A DNA stretch of 55,482 bases from Planctomycetota bacterium. Lineage in GTDB: Bacteria; Planctomycetota; UBA8742; UBA2392. Made by a program: the position numbers and the translations under genes. Every line of letters begins with the position of its first letter. The first letter of the stretch is position 1. Below are positions 1 through 9,336 of this stretch, piece after piece. The stretch is taken from contig JAIOJA010000009.1 in NCBI GenBank assembly GCA_019912315.1, positions 1-55,482 on the forward strand, read 5' to 3'. The notes below the pieces were generated by a model. It did not search any database. It was not told the DNA's origin and saw only the letters and a list, made by a program, of their open reading frames with translations.

Positions 1-107
1 TGGTTACAGACGAGAGCGGTGGAAGCTGCATTGAAGTCCTCGACTTTCGATCTGGCGAGTGCCTTCGGCTTTGGGCTTACGACGTGAGTTTTTTCGAATC
101 GGAGTAG
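1..107 (+). CDS. C-terminal end of an unidentified protein (partial)
   Basis: An open frame runs in from the left edge (first full codon at position 3) and stops with TAG at 105-107. It encodes about 34 residues ending LWAYDVSFFESE. The tail is too short to identify. It converges on dut, and the space between them holds three stem-loops, which fits two gene ends meeting. The frame is plausible rather than proven. Confidence 0.45.
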   Translation, partial: VTDESGGSCIEVLDFRSGECLRLWAYDVSFFESE

Positions 108-167
108 GCGGCGTCACTACTCAACAGGTTTGTGGGATTAGTGGTGTGGGCTTCCAGCCTGCACTGA

Positions 168-239
168 GTCCCGGTCATCTTGACCGGGACAACGACGCGA
201 GCAAGATGCTCGCGTCGTAATGCGGGCAGGATGCCCACA
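168..239. repeat. Three consecutive stem-loops between convergent gene ends
   Basis: Hairpin 1 has perfect 10-bp arms (168-177 and 181-190). Hairpin 2 has perfect 12-bp arms (192-203 and 207-218). Hairpin 3 has a 5-bp core stem (224-228 and 232-236) that extends outward past one mismatch. Each loop is 3 nt. Read in the proper orientation, the loop regions share a CA(A/G)GATG core, with hairpin 1 inverted relative to the others. They sit between a plus-strand gene end and the end of dut, so bidirectional termination is possible. The shared loop suggests a dispersed REP-like element. Confidence 0.7.
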
Positions 240-247
240 TCACATAC

Positions 248-700
248 TTACTTTCCCGTACTTCCAAACCCACCGTCGCCGCGGGTGGTGTCGGATAGCT
301 CGTCGACTTCCGTGAACGTCGCTGAACTCACCGGCGCGATGATGATCTGGGCGATGCGTTCTCCGCGCTGGATTTCGAATGGCTCCGGGCCGTGGTTGAT
401 CAGCAGCACTTTCAGCTCGCCGCGGTAGTCCGAGTCAATCGTGCCCGGTGCGTTCAGCACCGTTACCCCGTGCTTGAATGCCAGCCCCGAGCGCGGGCGC
501 ACCTGCATCTCGAACGAGTGCGGCACCTCGTAACAGAAGCCGGTCGGGATCATCGCGTGCTTGCCCGGCTGCAGCATCACCGGGCCATCCAGCGCCGCGT
601 GCACGTCGGCGCCGGCTGCGTGTTCGCTCTGGTAGGCCGGCACCGGCAAGCCCTCGCCGTGGGGCAGGCGCTTGATGTTCAGCTTCAGCTCGTACTTCAT
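248..700 (-). CDS. dut: dUTP diphosphatase
   Basis: Hydrolyses dUTP to dUMP and pyrophosphate, keeping uracil out of DNA and supplying dUMP for thymidylate synthesis. The 150-residue length is normal for the homotrimeric family. The five family motifs are visible in order: [20 protein letters not shown]; the uracil-binding hairpin [25 protein letters not shown]; and the C-terminal glycine-rich [11 protein letters not shown] that closes over the nucleotide phosphates. The ATG at 698-700 lies 1 bp after the stop of the upstream flavoprotein gene, so the two are probably co-transcribed and translationally coupled. Identification is secure. Confidence 0.96.
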   Translation of the reverse strand: MKYELKLNIKRLPHGEGLPVPAYQSEHAAGADVHAALDGPVMLQPGKHAMIPTGFCYEVPHSFEMQVRPRSGLAFKHGVTVLNAPGTIDSDYRGELKVLLINHGPEPFEIQRGERIAQIIIAPVSSATFTEVDELSDTTRGDGGFGSTGK

Positions 701-701
701 G

Positions 702-3038
702 TCAGTCCCTTCGAATGCGCGGCTTAGCGGCCAAGTACTGCGGCGGCCAGTATTGTAAGTCGTGCTCGTAGTCCGCGGCGGCGTGCAGCGTCATGTATGG
801 ATCGGCCAGGTGGGGGCGGGCCATGGCGACGATGTCGGCGCGTCCGGCCAGCAGCAGCGTGTTGGCCTGGTCGACGGTCTGCACGTTGCCGACGGTCATG
901 GTGGCGATGCCGGCTTCGTTGCGGATCAGGTCGCTGAAGGGCGCCTGGAACATGCGCCCGTAGATCGGCTCCTGGTCGCTGACGACCTGGCCTGCGCTGA
1001 CGTCGAGCAGATCAAGCCCGTGGTCCTTGAACATCTTGCCGATCTCGACTCTGTCCTGATCGGTCAATCCGTCCGGGTGCCATTCGGTTGCCGATATGCG
1101 CACGCTCATCGGCTTGTCTTCTGGCCAGGCCGCGCGCACGGCGTCGAACACTTCGAGCGGATAGTTCATGCGCGCTTCCAGCGACCCGCCGTATGCGTCG
1201 GTGCGACGGTTCGTGATCCCGCTGATGAAGGTGCTCAGCAGATAGCCGTGGGCCATGTGCAGCTCGATCATGTCGAAGCCGGCCTGCAAGGCGCGGACGG
1301 CGGCGTCCACGTGCTGCTCGCGGATAGCATCCATGTCGGCGCGCGTGACTTCGCGCGGCACGGGCCAGCCCTCGGCGTATGGGATCGGCGACGGCGCGAC
1401 AACTTCCCAGGCACCTTCCTCTTTAAGCAGCGGGTGGTCGCCTTCCCAGGGCAAGTGCGTACTCCCCTTGCGACCGGCGTGCCCGATCTGGAGGCAGGTG
1501 CGCGCCTTGCTTGATCCGTGAATGAAATCGTTGGTGCGCTTCCAGGCAGCGACGTGCTCGGCGCCGTAAATGCCCGTGCAGCCCTTGGTGATGCGTCCCT
1601 CCGGCGTCGGGTAGGTTTCTTCTGTGAAGATCAAACCCGCGCCGCCAAGCGCGCGGCTGCAGAGATGCACGAAGTGCCAGTTGTTGGGCAGCCCGTCGTC
1701 ATTGCACGAGTACTGCGCCATTGGGCTGACGGCGATGCGGTTCACCAGCTTCATGTCGCGCAGCTGAAACGGCTGAAAGGCGGGCGGCGTGGTCGGCACG
1801 CCTTCGGCATGTGCTTCGCGTTTGAGATGTTCTGCGATGACCTGCTTTTCCACTTCGGCCGCGTAGGCGGGTGGCTCGACATAGACGTCTTTGAATTCAT
1901 TCTGATTCGCGAACCAGGCACTCGCCGTTTCAATGAATGCGGGGTCTCGCAGTTTCAGATTGTCGTAGGTGATGCGCTTGCTGCGACTGAGTTCGTTGAA
2001 GGTGAACTGGATCGGCGTCTGCGTCCTGTAGTAGCGCTCGACGTTCTCGAACCACTCCAGGGAAGTCTGCGCCGTCTTCTGAAGCTTGGCCGAATCCACC
2101 CAGCGTCGGTCTTCGTAGGCCTTGAGGACGGTATTCACGTCGACCCCCGGCATGTCTTTGAAACTCTGGGCCAGCTCAATGGCGTCTTCCATCGCGAGCT
2201 TGGTACCGCTGCCAATGCTGAAGTGGGCCGTGTGGGCCGCGTCACCGAGCAGCACGATGTTCTCATGCACCCAGGTCTCGTTGCGCACGGTGGGGAAGGT
2301 GCGCCACACGGAATTGTTGCCAAGCAGCTTGCGTCCCTTCAAGTGCTTTGCGAACAGCTTCTCGCAGTAGGCGATGGTTTCTTGTTCGGTCGCGGTATCC
2401 AGCCCGGCGCGCGTCCAGGTCTCTTCACGGCACTCGACGATGTAGGTGCTGAGGTTTTCCTCAAAGGGGTAGGCGTGCACGGCAAACAGCCCGTGCTCGT
2501 TTTTCTCATAGATGAAGGTGAAGGCCGGCAGGCGAAAGTCCGCGCCCAGCCAGGAGAACTTGCACTTGCGCCAGTCCAGCGTCGGCTTGAAGTGTTCCTT
2601 CAAGTGCTCGCGCACGAAGCTGTTCACGCCGTCCGCGCCGAGGATCAGGTCCGAGTCGCGATAGTCATCCAGCGACTTCACCTCGGTGTCGAACACCAGC
2701 TTGACGCCAAGTTCTTCGCAGCGCGCCTGGAAGATGTTCAGCAGCTTCTTGCGCGACATGCCCGCGAAGCCGTGCCCGGTGCTGCGAATGCACTCGCCGT
2801 GGATGAACGTGTCGATGTCCGGCCAGTAGGCGAACTCGTTGGTGATCTGGTCGTAGGTCTCCTTGTCAGCCTCTTCGAAGCCGCCAAGGGTTTCGTCGCT
2901 GAACACCACGCCCCAGCCGAACGTGTCGTAGGGGCGATTGCGTTCAATGACGGTGATGTCGTGGGAGGGGTCCTGCTTCTTCATCAGGATCGCGAAGTAC
3001 AACCCCGCCGGCCCGCCACCAATGCTGGTAATCTTCAT
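702..3038 (-). CDS. Bifunctional FAD monooxygenase / Old Yellow Enzyme, anthraniloyl-CoA monooxygenase-reductase type
   Basis: A 778-residue fusion. Residues 1-390 form a class A FAD monooxygenase: GGGPAGLY dinucleotide-binding motif at 7-14, and GDAAHTAHF, the second FAD site, near 265. From about 412 to the end is an Old Yellow Enzyme-type FMN barrel, with [12 protein letters not shown] and the active-site HMAHGYLL near 594. The same architecture and length are known for 2-aminobenzoyl-CoA (anthraniloyl-CoA) monooxygenase/reductase and for bifunctional salicylyl-CoA 5-hydroxylase/oxidoreductase, which hydroxylate and then reduce aromatic CoA thioesters. The substrate cannot be decided here, and no CoA ligase or ring-degradation genes are nearby. 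It is followed after 1 bp by dut. Confidence 0.85.
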   Translation of the reverse strand: MKITSIGGGPAGLYFAILMKKQDPSHDITVIERNRPYDTFGWGVVFSDETLGGFEEADKETYDQITNEFAYWPDIDTFIHGECIRSTGHGFAGMSRKKLLNIFQARCEELGVKLVFDTEVKSLDDYRDSDLILGADGVNSFVREHLKEHFKPTLDWRKCKFSWLGADFRLPAFTFIYEKNEHGLFAVHAYPFEENLSTYIVECREETWTRAGLDTATEQETIAYCEKLFAKHLKGRKLLGNNSVWRTFPTVRNETWVHENIVLLGDAAHTAHFSIGSGTKLAMEDAIELAQSFKDMPGVDVNTVLKAYEDRRWVDSAKLQKTAQTSLEWFENVERYYRTQTPIQFTFNELSRSKRITYDNLKLRDPAFIETASAWFANQNEFKDVYVEPPAYAAEVEKQVIAEHLKREAHAEGVPTTPPAFQPFQLRDMKLVNRIAVSPMAQYSCNDDGLPNNWHFVHLCSRALGGAGLIFTEETYPTPEGRITKGCTGIYGAEHVAAWKRTNDFIHGSSKARTCLQIGHAGRKGSTHLPWEGDHPLLKEEGAWEVVAPSPIPYAEGWPVPREVTRADMDAIREQHVDAAVRALQAGFDMIELHMAHGYLLSTFISGITNRRTDAYGGSLEARMNYPLEVFDAVRAAWPEDKPMSVRISATEWHPDGLTDQDRVEIGKMFKDHGLDLLDVSAGQVVSDQEPIYGRMFQAPFSDLIRNEAGIATMTVGNVQTVDQANTLLLAGRADIVAMARPHLADPYMTLHAAADYEHDLQYWPPQYLAAKPRIRRD

Positions 3039-3064
3039 GCGTGCAATCTAGCCGATCAGCAGCG

Positions 3065-3098
3065 AAAAAGAAGCCGGTTCAGGTCGCCCTGAACCGGC
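3065..3098 (-). terminator. Intrinsic terminator of the 142-residue lipoprotein-like gene
   Basis: Perfect 11-bp arms (3073-3083 and 3088-3098) with a 4-nt loop. Read on the minus strand, the hairpin is followed by a run of T interrupted by one C. It lies just downstream of the stop at 3119 and upstream of the flavoprotein gene. Confidence 0.8.
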
Positions 3099-3118
3099 CG
3101 TTTCAAAACGTGAGAATA

Positions 3119-3547
3119 CTAGTGAATGCCGTATAACTTGATGGTAGCGCGTCCGCTGCGGAGCTTCTTGCTTTTGTACTTGAACGTCACTTTCTTGATC
3201 CCGCGTGCGCCGCCAGTCAGGTCGATGCGCCGACTCCAGGAGCCTTCTTCGAAATGCAGGCGGGTGTTGATGTCCTGGTGCCCGCCGTTGCTGAAGAAGA
3301 CGTCGATGTCCCATATCTCCATGGCGCTGCCGTCGACTTCGACACGCAAGGCCTTGAAAGTGCCTTCAAGTAGTGTCACCAGGATCGTGTCGTGGTCGGC
3401 CCCGAAGTTGACTTTGCGCGTTCCCAGCAACTCTACGCGGTCGTCGTCGCCGTCGATGCGATTGACGGCTTTCTTGCCTCCGCAAGCGGGGGCCGTGATG
3501 GCGGTTATCAGCAACAGTGCGAGCAGTGACAGTTTGGCTGCCTTCAT
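3119..3547 (-). CDS. Small exported protein, possible lipoprotein, single copy of a repeated domain
   Basis: 142 residues. The N-terminus is a signal sequence (basic start, hydrophobic LSLLALLLITAITA) followed by PACGG; the cysteine could be lipidated, although the lipobox is not ideal. The mature part (about 36-142) is one beta-rich domain beginning LLGTRKVNFGADHDTI, with a central SRRIDL segment and ending KKVTFKYKSK...GRATIKLYG. The divergently transcribed neighbour at 3700 contains three copies of this domain, so the pair arose by duplication. The pattern recalls the DUF2541/YaaI type, but that is a guess. Function is unknown; a periplasmic or surface location is inferred. Confidence 0.75.
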   Translation of the reverse strand: MKAAKLSLLALLLITAITAPACGGKKAVNRIDGDDDRVELLGTRKVNFGADHDTILVTLLEGTFKALRVEVDGSAMEIWDIDVFFSNGGHQDINTRLHFEEGSWSRRIDLTGGARGIKKVTFKYKSKKLRSGRATIKLYGIH

Positions 3548-3699
3548 CTTAGAATCCTTGATTCAGGAAGTGAGCGCTCTGACTGAACCCCAGCCTAGCG
3601 TCGAGGTTCTGGAACATCAGCAGGTTTTTCTCGCAACCTTGGCAAGTCCGGAGGGTGTACCTAGATTACGTTCGCTCACACGGACTAGAGGAGAGAACC

Positions 3700-4842
3700 A
3701 TGAAGACCGCGACATGGATGGGCGTGCTGGCGTTGCTGCTTGCCACAAGCGCGATCACGCAAGCCCAGGACGAAGACTGGGGCAAGAAGTTTCCCAACTA
3801 CGAGCTGCTGGGCGAGCGCAAGGTCGACTTCGGGGCCGACAAAGACACCATCGAAGTTACTGGCAAAGAGGGTCGTTTCGTCAGCCTGATGATCGGCGTG
3901 ATGGACGGCAACCTCGAGATGTACGACATCAAGATCACTTTCGGCAACGACGACACCCACTCACCTGAGCTGCGTCACACCTTCAAGCAGGGTGAGCGCA
4001 GCCGACAGATCGATCTGCCGGGCGAGGCCCGCGTGATCAAGACGGTCGAGTTCAAGTACAAGAGCAAGCTGAAGCGCGGCAAGGCAACCGTGAAGCTGTT
4101 CGGCAAGCCGGCCGGCACCGATGACAACCCGGGCCCTGACAAAGGCGACTGGAAGGAACACCTGCCCAAGAGCCACGAGGGCTACCACCTGCTTGGCTCC
4201 CGTGAGGTAAATTTCGGCGCGGACAAGGACACCATCGAGGTGACGGCCAGTGAGGGACGCTTCACGGCAATCGTGCTCGGTGTCGTTGAGGGCGACCTGG
4301 AGATGTGGAACATCAAGGTCGCCTTCGGCAACGGCGAAGACTTCTCGCCCGAGTTGCGCGCGAACTTTGATTCAAAGTCCCGCAGCCGCGTGATCGACTT
4401 GCCTGGCGGCAACCGGGTCATCAAGAAAGTAACTTTCTTCTACAAGAGCAAGTTCAGCGAAGGCAGAGCGACCGTGAAGCTGCACGGGCGCCCCGCCGAC
4501 GTGGACGAGCGATACGTCGGTTTCAAACACATCGGCAGCCGTGACGTGGACCTCGCCAAGGACACTGACGTGTTAACCGTCGGCGCCAGCAAGGGCAGCT
4601 TCACGGGTTTTATGATCGAGGTGGAGAACGCTGACCTTGAGATGAAGGAAATCACCATCACCATGGGCACCGGCAAGCAGCATGAGCCGAAGACCCGCTT
4701 TGAATTCAACGAAGACAGCCGCAGCCGAGTGATCGACTTCCCAGGCAAGGAAGGTCGCACCATTGAGCGCATCGTTTTCAAGTACAGCACCGACGGGCGC
4801 AAGGATGGCAAAGCCAAAGTAAACGTCTACGGACGGGAGTAG
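3700..4842 (+). CDS. Secreted protein with three tandem copies of the small beta domain
   Basis: 380 residues starting at the ATG that follows a GAGGAGAG ribosome site; an earlier in-frame start lacks one. A signal peptide ends around AITQAQ. Three homologous domains follow at about 35-136, 163-262 and 275-380. Each starts (L)LG.R.V(D/N)F and ends with a K(Y/F)KSK or KYS segment followed by G(K/R)A.V...G. A short Pro/Asp-rich linker separates domains 1 and 2. The first two copies share the phrase FGADKDTIEVT exactly, while domain 3 has diverged. It is divergent from the single-domain paralogue at 3119-3547, with a shared 152-bp promoter region. Function is unknown. Confidence 0.8.
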   Translation: MKTATWMGVLALLLATSAITQAQDEDWGKKFPNYELLGERKVDFGADKDTIEVTGKEGRFVSLMIGVMDGNLEMYDIKITFGNDDTHSPELRHTFKQGERSRQIDLPGEARVIKTVEFKYKSKLKRGKATVKLFGKPAGTDDNPGPDKGDWKEHLPKSHEGYHLLGSREVNFGADKDTIEVTASEGRFTAIVLGVVEGDLEMWNIKVAFGNGEDFSPELRANFDSKSRSRVIDLPGGNRVIKKVTFFYKSKFSEGRATVKLHGRPADVDERYVGFKHIGSRDVDLAKDTDVLTVGASKGSFTGFMIEVENADLEMKEITITMGTGKQHEPKTRFEFNEDSRSRVIDFPGKEGRTIERIVFKYSTDGRKDGKAKVNVYGRE

Positions 4843-4857
4843 TTCCAGAGTCAGTCA

Positions 4858-4885
4858 AACAACCCGGCCCAAGGGCCGGGTTGTT
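4858..4885 (+). terminator. Strong hairpin after the three-domain gene
   Basis: Perfect 13-bp arms (4858-4870 and 4873-4885) around AA, rich in G and C with T at the distal arm, located 16 bp after the stop codon. Confidence 0.75.
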
Positions 4886-5020
4886 CACTTCCGGGAACGA
4901 GCCCACCGGCAAGTTCAGAACCGGGAGTTGCGGATAGGCGACGCCGAGTGGCTAGCAACGTATCGCGAACTTGGGATTGCGGCGTCGGTGCCGTAGAATG
5001 ACTGGCACGGAGGATTACCC

Positions 5021-7003
5021 ATGCTTCGCCGAAGCCGTCTGCTCATTCCCGCTATCGCTTTCGCCGCGCTGTTGCTGTCCGCACAGACGGATCGTGCGCA
5101 AGACCGTGAAGAGCTTGAGGCCCAGCGCAAGCAGATGACCTCCGACATGCTGGATATTCTCGACGAATCGAACAGCCTGCGCTGGAATGCCTTCTACATA
5201 AGCCAGTGGTCGCGCCAGAAGGGCGACGACGTCGTGCCCCGCCTGCTTGATATCTACGACCGCCCGCCCAAACAGTTCGAAACCAACATGCCGTACCTCG
5301 CCGCGGCCATGATGCGCAGGCGCCTCGATTTGCCCGAAGATACGCGTTTCATCCGGGACCGCATGGAAGCCTCGGACAGCGACATCAAGGCCCTGCACAA
5401 GTTTCTGAAGACGCATATCAAGAAACCGGAACACGTCTGGGGCGTGTACTGCGCGGGCTGCATTCTCGCCTTGCAGGACGACTCCGAGCTGCACATGGAG
5501 CTTCTCGGGCACGTCGGCGACGACCGCGTGCCAGCCGTCAACCGTGCCGCTCTGCTTGAGGGCTTCGCGCGCTCCGGCGTCGATTACATCCGCCGCGCCC
5601 TTGAAGTCATGCTGCTGCGCCAGTGGAAGGACGACGGCGAAGACGCTGTGCTGCTGGAATCCGCGGCCTGGGCCGCCGCGAAAGTCTACAAACCGCTGCA
5701 CAAGGAGAAGCAGCCGGTACTGGAAGCCTGGCGTCTGGTCATGGACGAAATCGCCCGGCGCGTCGATGACGAGGAAAACACACTACCGCGCACGCGCCGC
5801 GAGGCCGCGCTGGCCCTGCAGCACGCCTTCGGCACGAAGCACCCGTACCAGTACAAGATGATGTGGAAGCAGATGTTCGACACCGGCATTGACCCGCTCA
5901 GTGACGACGACGGGCGCACGGTCGCCAGCTTCATGGGTCTGGACGTGTTCGGTCAGCGCATTCTGTTCCTGATTGACGCGTCGGATTCCATGCTGAACCC
6001 GCTCAGCGACGAAGAACTTGAGAGCGTCAAAGGCCCGATCACCGGCGACAAGCGACGGGGCAAGGACGCCTACGAGATCGACTGGAGCCGCGTGCACACG
6101 CGCTTCGACGCCGCGCGCGAAAACGTCAAGTGGACCCTGTCGCGCCTCGACAAAGACAAGCAGGTCGCGGTGATCCTGTTTGGCGACGACGCCCAGGCCC
6201 TGCCCGCCACCAACAGCTTCATTTCCGCCAGCCCCGGCAACGTGCGCAAAATCCAGGCGACACTCGACGCGATCAGGCCGGGCAAACCCTCCGAAGACAT
6301 GGCCTCCAAGCGCCCCCACGGCGTGCTGCTGGGTGAGACCAACTACTACGCGGCGCTGTTGACGGGCTACCGCATGGGCAAAAGCGGCATGATCAATTCA
6401 CCGCGCGAGCACTGGGACATGAAGCTGATCGAAGAGGGTGCGGATTCCATCTTCCTGCTGTCGGACGGCTCGCCGATCCGTGACGGATTCAGCGGACGCA
6501 CACCGACCATTGAGCGCGAATACGACAACTGGATGTACTACGAAAGCCAGCAGCCCGGCGAAGGGGAGTGGGTCGAGTTTCCTGAAATTCCGCCACAGCC
6601 GGAGCGCGAAGTCGAAACCCGCGACCCGGAGACCGGCGTGATCACCAAACAGAAGATTCCTGCCCAGCCGGGTCGCCCGGCCTACCGCATGTGGCGCAGG
6701 CGCGAGGTAACCACGATCTCGACCGATACCATGCACGACAACGGGCCCTACGCCAGCACTTCATCTTTCGTGTCCACGTATGAGCTGGGCAACCTGCTGG
6801 ATGAAATCGAGCGTATGAACCTGGTGCGCCGCGTGCGCATCCAGTGCGTCGGTATCGGCGAGGCCCAGATGGGCTGGCTGCGTCCAATCGCCATCAAGGG
6901 GCGCGGCAAAGCGGTCTACTTCGGCAAGGACGGCGTCAAGGAAGCGGACGATGGGCATTCAAGAGGCTTGCCCGACGGCTTCCCGCGCCCCGGCGACGAT
7001 TAG
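5021..7003 (+). CDS. Exported HEAT-like / von Willebrand factor A domain protein
   Basis: 660 residues with a good GGAGG ribosome site before ATG 5021. A signal sequence spans residues 1-27 (hydrophobic LLIPAIAFAALLLSA). Residues about 30-290 are alpha-helical and HEAT-repeat-like. A VWA domain starts near 305; its metal-binding MIDAS motif DASDS sits at about 319-323 after ILFLI, with later VWA segments VAVILFGDDA and IFLLSDGSP. A low-complexity insert rich in Pro, Glu and Arg (about 505-560) interrupts the domain before IQCVGIGEAQMGWLRPIA. Such proteins probably bind partner proteins through Mg2+ in the periplasm or on the surface. No enzymatic motif is visible. Confidence 0.8.
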   Translation: MLRRSRLLIPAIAFAALLLSAQTDRAQDREELEAQRKQMTSDMLDILDESNSLRWNAFYISQWSRQKGDDVVPRLLDIYDRPPKQFETNMPYLAAAMMRRRLDLPEDTRFIRDRMEASDSDIKALHKFLKTHIKKPEHVWGVYCAGCILALQDDSELHMELLGHVGDDRVPAVNRAALLEGFARSGVDYIRRALEVMLLRQWKDDGEDAVLLESAAWAAAKVYKPLHKEKQPVLEAWRLVMDEIARRVDDEENTLPRTRREAALALQHAFGTKHPYQYKMMWKQMFDTGIDPLSDDDGRTVASFMGLDVFGQRILFLIDASDSMLNPLSDEELESVKGPITGDKRRGKDAYEIDWSRVHTRFDAARENVKWTLSRLDKDKQVAVILFGDDAQALPATNSFISASPGNVRKIQATLDAIRPGKPSEDMASKRPHGVLLGETNYYAALLTGYRMGKSGMINSPREHWDMKLIEEGADSIFLLSDGSPIRDGFSGRTPTIEREYDNWMYYESQQPGEGEWVEFPEIPPQPEREVETRDPETGVITKQKIPAQPGRPAYRMWRRREVTTISTDTMHDNGPYASTSSFVSTYELGNLLDEIERMNLVRRVRIQCVGIGEAQMGWLRPIAIKGRGKAVYFGKDGVKEADDGHSRGLPDGFPRPGDD

Positions 7004-7294
7004 ACGCAGTCCGTCCCGGCGCTTACGCACCGGGCTACGTTATGGCGCCCGCTCCGCGGGCTTGGCGTGTGTTGCGATGCTGGCCTGCGCGGGCTTGGGG
7101 AGTAACTGCGGGTCTTTAACTCCAAACTCCCGCCTCCCGCCTCCAAACTGACCGTCGACCATCAACCACCAACGATCCTCGCCCCTGACGGGCCTCGCGG
7201 GGCGCAATTTTTATTTTGCGATCCATTTGACGGGAGGCGATCCATGGCGTAAGTTATAAAGTGTAAAGCACACCCCTCTCCAATGGAGTCTCCA

Positions 7295-8152
7295 ATGCCC
7301 ACCCTAGCTCCCTCGCCAGCTCTCCGACGGTACGGCTTTTCACGCGCATCGGCCTACCTGCCAAAGGCTTACGTCAACTCAAAGGCGCGCAAAGACCTGC
7401 CCGAACTATGGAACAAGTTCAAGAAAAAGGGCTGCAACGCATCCCGCGACGAACTCATCCAGATCTACCTGCCCCTCGTGCGCGTCACCGCCGAGAGAAT
7501 GCACGGCAAACTGCCCTCACACGTGGAAGTGGACGAACTGATCCAGGCCGGCGTGTTCGGGCTGATGGACGCCATTGACGGCTTTGATCCTGAGCGCGGC
7601 GTCAAATTCGAGGTTTACGCCAAGCAGCGCATCAGCGGTGCGATCCTCGACGACCTGCGCAACCAGGACTTCGCCCCGCGCCTTGTACGCACACACAGCC
7701 ACCGCATGGACCGCGCCTATAAGGAAGTCGAAGCCGAAACCGGCAAGGTTCCCGAAGCCGCCGATGTGGCCGGCAAGCTCGGGATCGGGCTGGATGAATA
7801 CGACCGCTGGATGCGCGAGATCAGCATGGCGAACATCGTCAGTCTCGACCGCGCCAGCAGCGAGTACGACGGCGAGGGCAAGGAAATCCGCAAGGTGGAC
7901 ACCATCGAGGACGCGGATGCCGTGGCCCCCACCAGCAACCTTGAAAAGAAGGAACTGGTTGAGCTTTCGACCCGCGGTCTGAGCCGCAAGGAAAAGCTGA
8001 TCGTGGTGCTGTATTACCTCGAAGAGCTGACCATGAAAGAGATCGGGCTGGTGCTCGACCTCTCGGAATCCCGCGTATGCCAGATTCACCACCGCATTCT
8101 CTATCGCCTGAAAGAGTCGCTGATGCGCTTGCGCGACGACCTGATGGGCTGA
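7295..8152 (+). CDS. Alternative sigma factor, FliA/WhiG type
   Basis: 285 residues. The ATG at 7295 is preceded by GGAG with 6-nt spacing; another ATG at 7283 has no ribosome site. Region 2 is clear (LIQIYLPLVRVTAERMHG, then VDELIQAGVFGLMDAIDGFDP and VKFEVYAKQRISGAILDDLR, promoter melting and -10 recognition). Region 3 follows at roughly 140-185. Region 4 carries the helix-turn-helix TMKEIGLVLDLSESRVCQIHHRI for -35 recognition. This layout is that of group 3 sigma-28-type factors that drive flagellar or sporulation genes. No flagellar genes are in view, so the regulon is unknown. A strong terminator follows. Confidence 0.92.
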   Translation: MPTLAPSPALRRYGFSRASAYLPKAYVNSKARKDLPELWNKFKKKGCNASRDELIQIYLPLVRVTAERMHGKLPSHVEVDELIQAGVFGLMDAIDGFDPERGVKFEVYAKQRISGAILDDLRNQDFAPRLVRTHSHRMDRAYKEVEAETGKVPEAADVAGKLGIGLDEYDRWMREISMANIVSLDRASSEYDGEGKEIRKVDTIEDADAVAPTSNLEKKELVELSTRGLSRKEKLIVVLYYLEELTMKEIGLVLDLSESRVCQIHHRILYRLKESLMRLRDDLMG

Positions 8153-8172
8153 TCACAACACCCGGCAGCCTG

Positions 8173-8205
8173 GGCGGGGCGACGTGATCGCCCCGCCTGT
8201 TTCGT
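8173..8205 (+). terminator. Intrinsic terminator after the sigma factor gene
   Basis: Perfect 10-bp GC-rich arms (8173-8182 and 8188-8197) with a 5-nt loop, followed by TGTTTCGTT. Confidence 0.8.
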
Positions 8206-8353
8206 TAAGCTACCGGGGCTGGCGGTATGGGCGACCCTGTGTGATAGTACTCCTCCCCATTGCCACGCGGGTCTGAATTAGCTAACCGTTTGCTCGTTCG
8301 GTCGTTACATTGGAATAGCCTATCCCCGGCCAGCCCCGTTCGGATTTCACTTC

Positions 8354-9253
8354 ATGCGCAATTGTTTCTTCCTGACGCTGCTCGTCTTGCTGACTCTGTT
8401 TTCCGCCCAGAACCTGAAGGCCGAAGACACGTTACAGTTCCCGCGCCTGCGCCAGATGCAGGATATGGTGCGCCGGGCCGGCGACAGCCGCTACAAGGAC
8501 CAGGGCGGGTTGTTCGGGCAGGATGCCTTCACGATGGGCTTCAGCGCGGGCTACATCAGCGACCACTACTGGCGCGGCTTTCAGCTTTTCAACGAAGACC
8601 TGCTGCTGCGGGGCGATGCCTACGTGAACGTGTACGGGTTTGAAGCCAGCGTCTGGACGCTGTGGGACCCGAACCGTGAAAGCTATCGCCCGTTACAGGC
8701 CGACTACCGCTTTCGATACAAGTTCGAAATCGAGGGCGCGCTGATTTCGGTCGGCTACACCTTTTACGATTTCTCGGGCAGCGACGGCGACCTGGGCGCC
8801 CGCAAACAGGGTTTCGGACGTAAAGAGCGCGAGGTGTTTCCGGATGACCGGTACCCGCCGAGCATCCATGAACTGCACATCATGATGACGTACTTCACGT
8901 CTGTGCTGCAAAGCGAGGGCGCGAACCTGCGCTACACGCTGAACTACTTCCAGCGCCTTGATGACGAGGGCTCGCGCATTGAAAGCACGATCAGCCTGTT
9001 TGTGGACAGCCCTTCGTTCACGATTTTCGGCGATTACTTCGAGATCTCGACAACCACGATCTACCAGCACAGGTACCTGACGAATCGCTCCGAGTTTCAG
9101 GGGCAGATCAGTACCGGGCGTCTGGTGTACAATCTGGACAAGTACGGTATTTTCCCGATGTTTATCCAGATCGAAGCCCACTACTACATCGCCTTTGACG
9201 ACGACTACGTGGACGGCTTCTACTTCGGCGGGAGCCTGCATTTCCGGTTTTGA
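8354..9253 (+). CDS. Outer-membrane beta-barrel (porin-like) protein
   Basis: 299 residues. The signal peptide is MRNCFFLTLLVLLTLFSAQNLKAE. The mature part alternates hydrophobic and polar residues in many short strands rich in Tyr, Phe and Trp, for example GFSAGYISDHYWRGFQLF and VYGFEASVWTLWD. It ends in GGSLHFRF: the terminal Phe is the outer-membrane assembly signature. The pattern resembles TorF-type putative porins. The protein would sit in the outer membrane; its solute is unknown. It is followed after 83 bp by the AsmA-like gene. Confidence 0.75.
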   Translation: MRNCFFLTLLVLLTLFSAQNLKAEDTLQFPRLRQMQDMVRRAGDSRYKDQGGLFGQDAFTMGFSAGYISDHYWRGFQLFNEDLLLRGDAYVNVYGFEASVWTLWDPNRESYRPLQADYRFRYKFEIEGALISVGYTFYDFSGSDGDLGARKQGFGRKEREVFPDDRYPPSIHELHIMMTYFTSVLQSEGANLRYTLNYFQRLDDEGSRIESTISLFVDSPSFTIFGDYFEISTTTIYQHRYLTNRSEFQGQISTGRLVYNLDKYGIFPMFIQIEAHYYIAFDDDYVDGFYFGGSLHFRF

Positions 9254-9336
9254 TCGTCATTCGGGACTTGGTATCACGCGTTTGGTGTTGACCCTGAATG
9301 GCGAGACACGAACACTGAACACCACGCACTGATCGC

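Noticed and set aside
1518..3092. Long open frame on the plus strand opposite the flavoprotein gene
   Set aside because: It is an antisense shadow of a high-GC gene: Val/Leu/Arg/His-rich, no domain and no ribosome site, while the minus-strand frame has clear FAD and OYE motifs.
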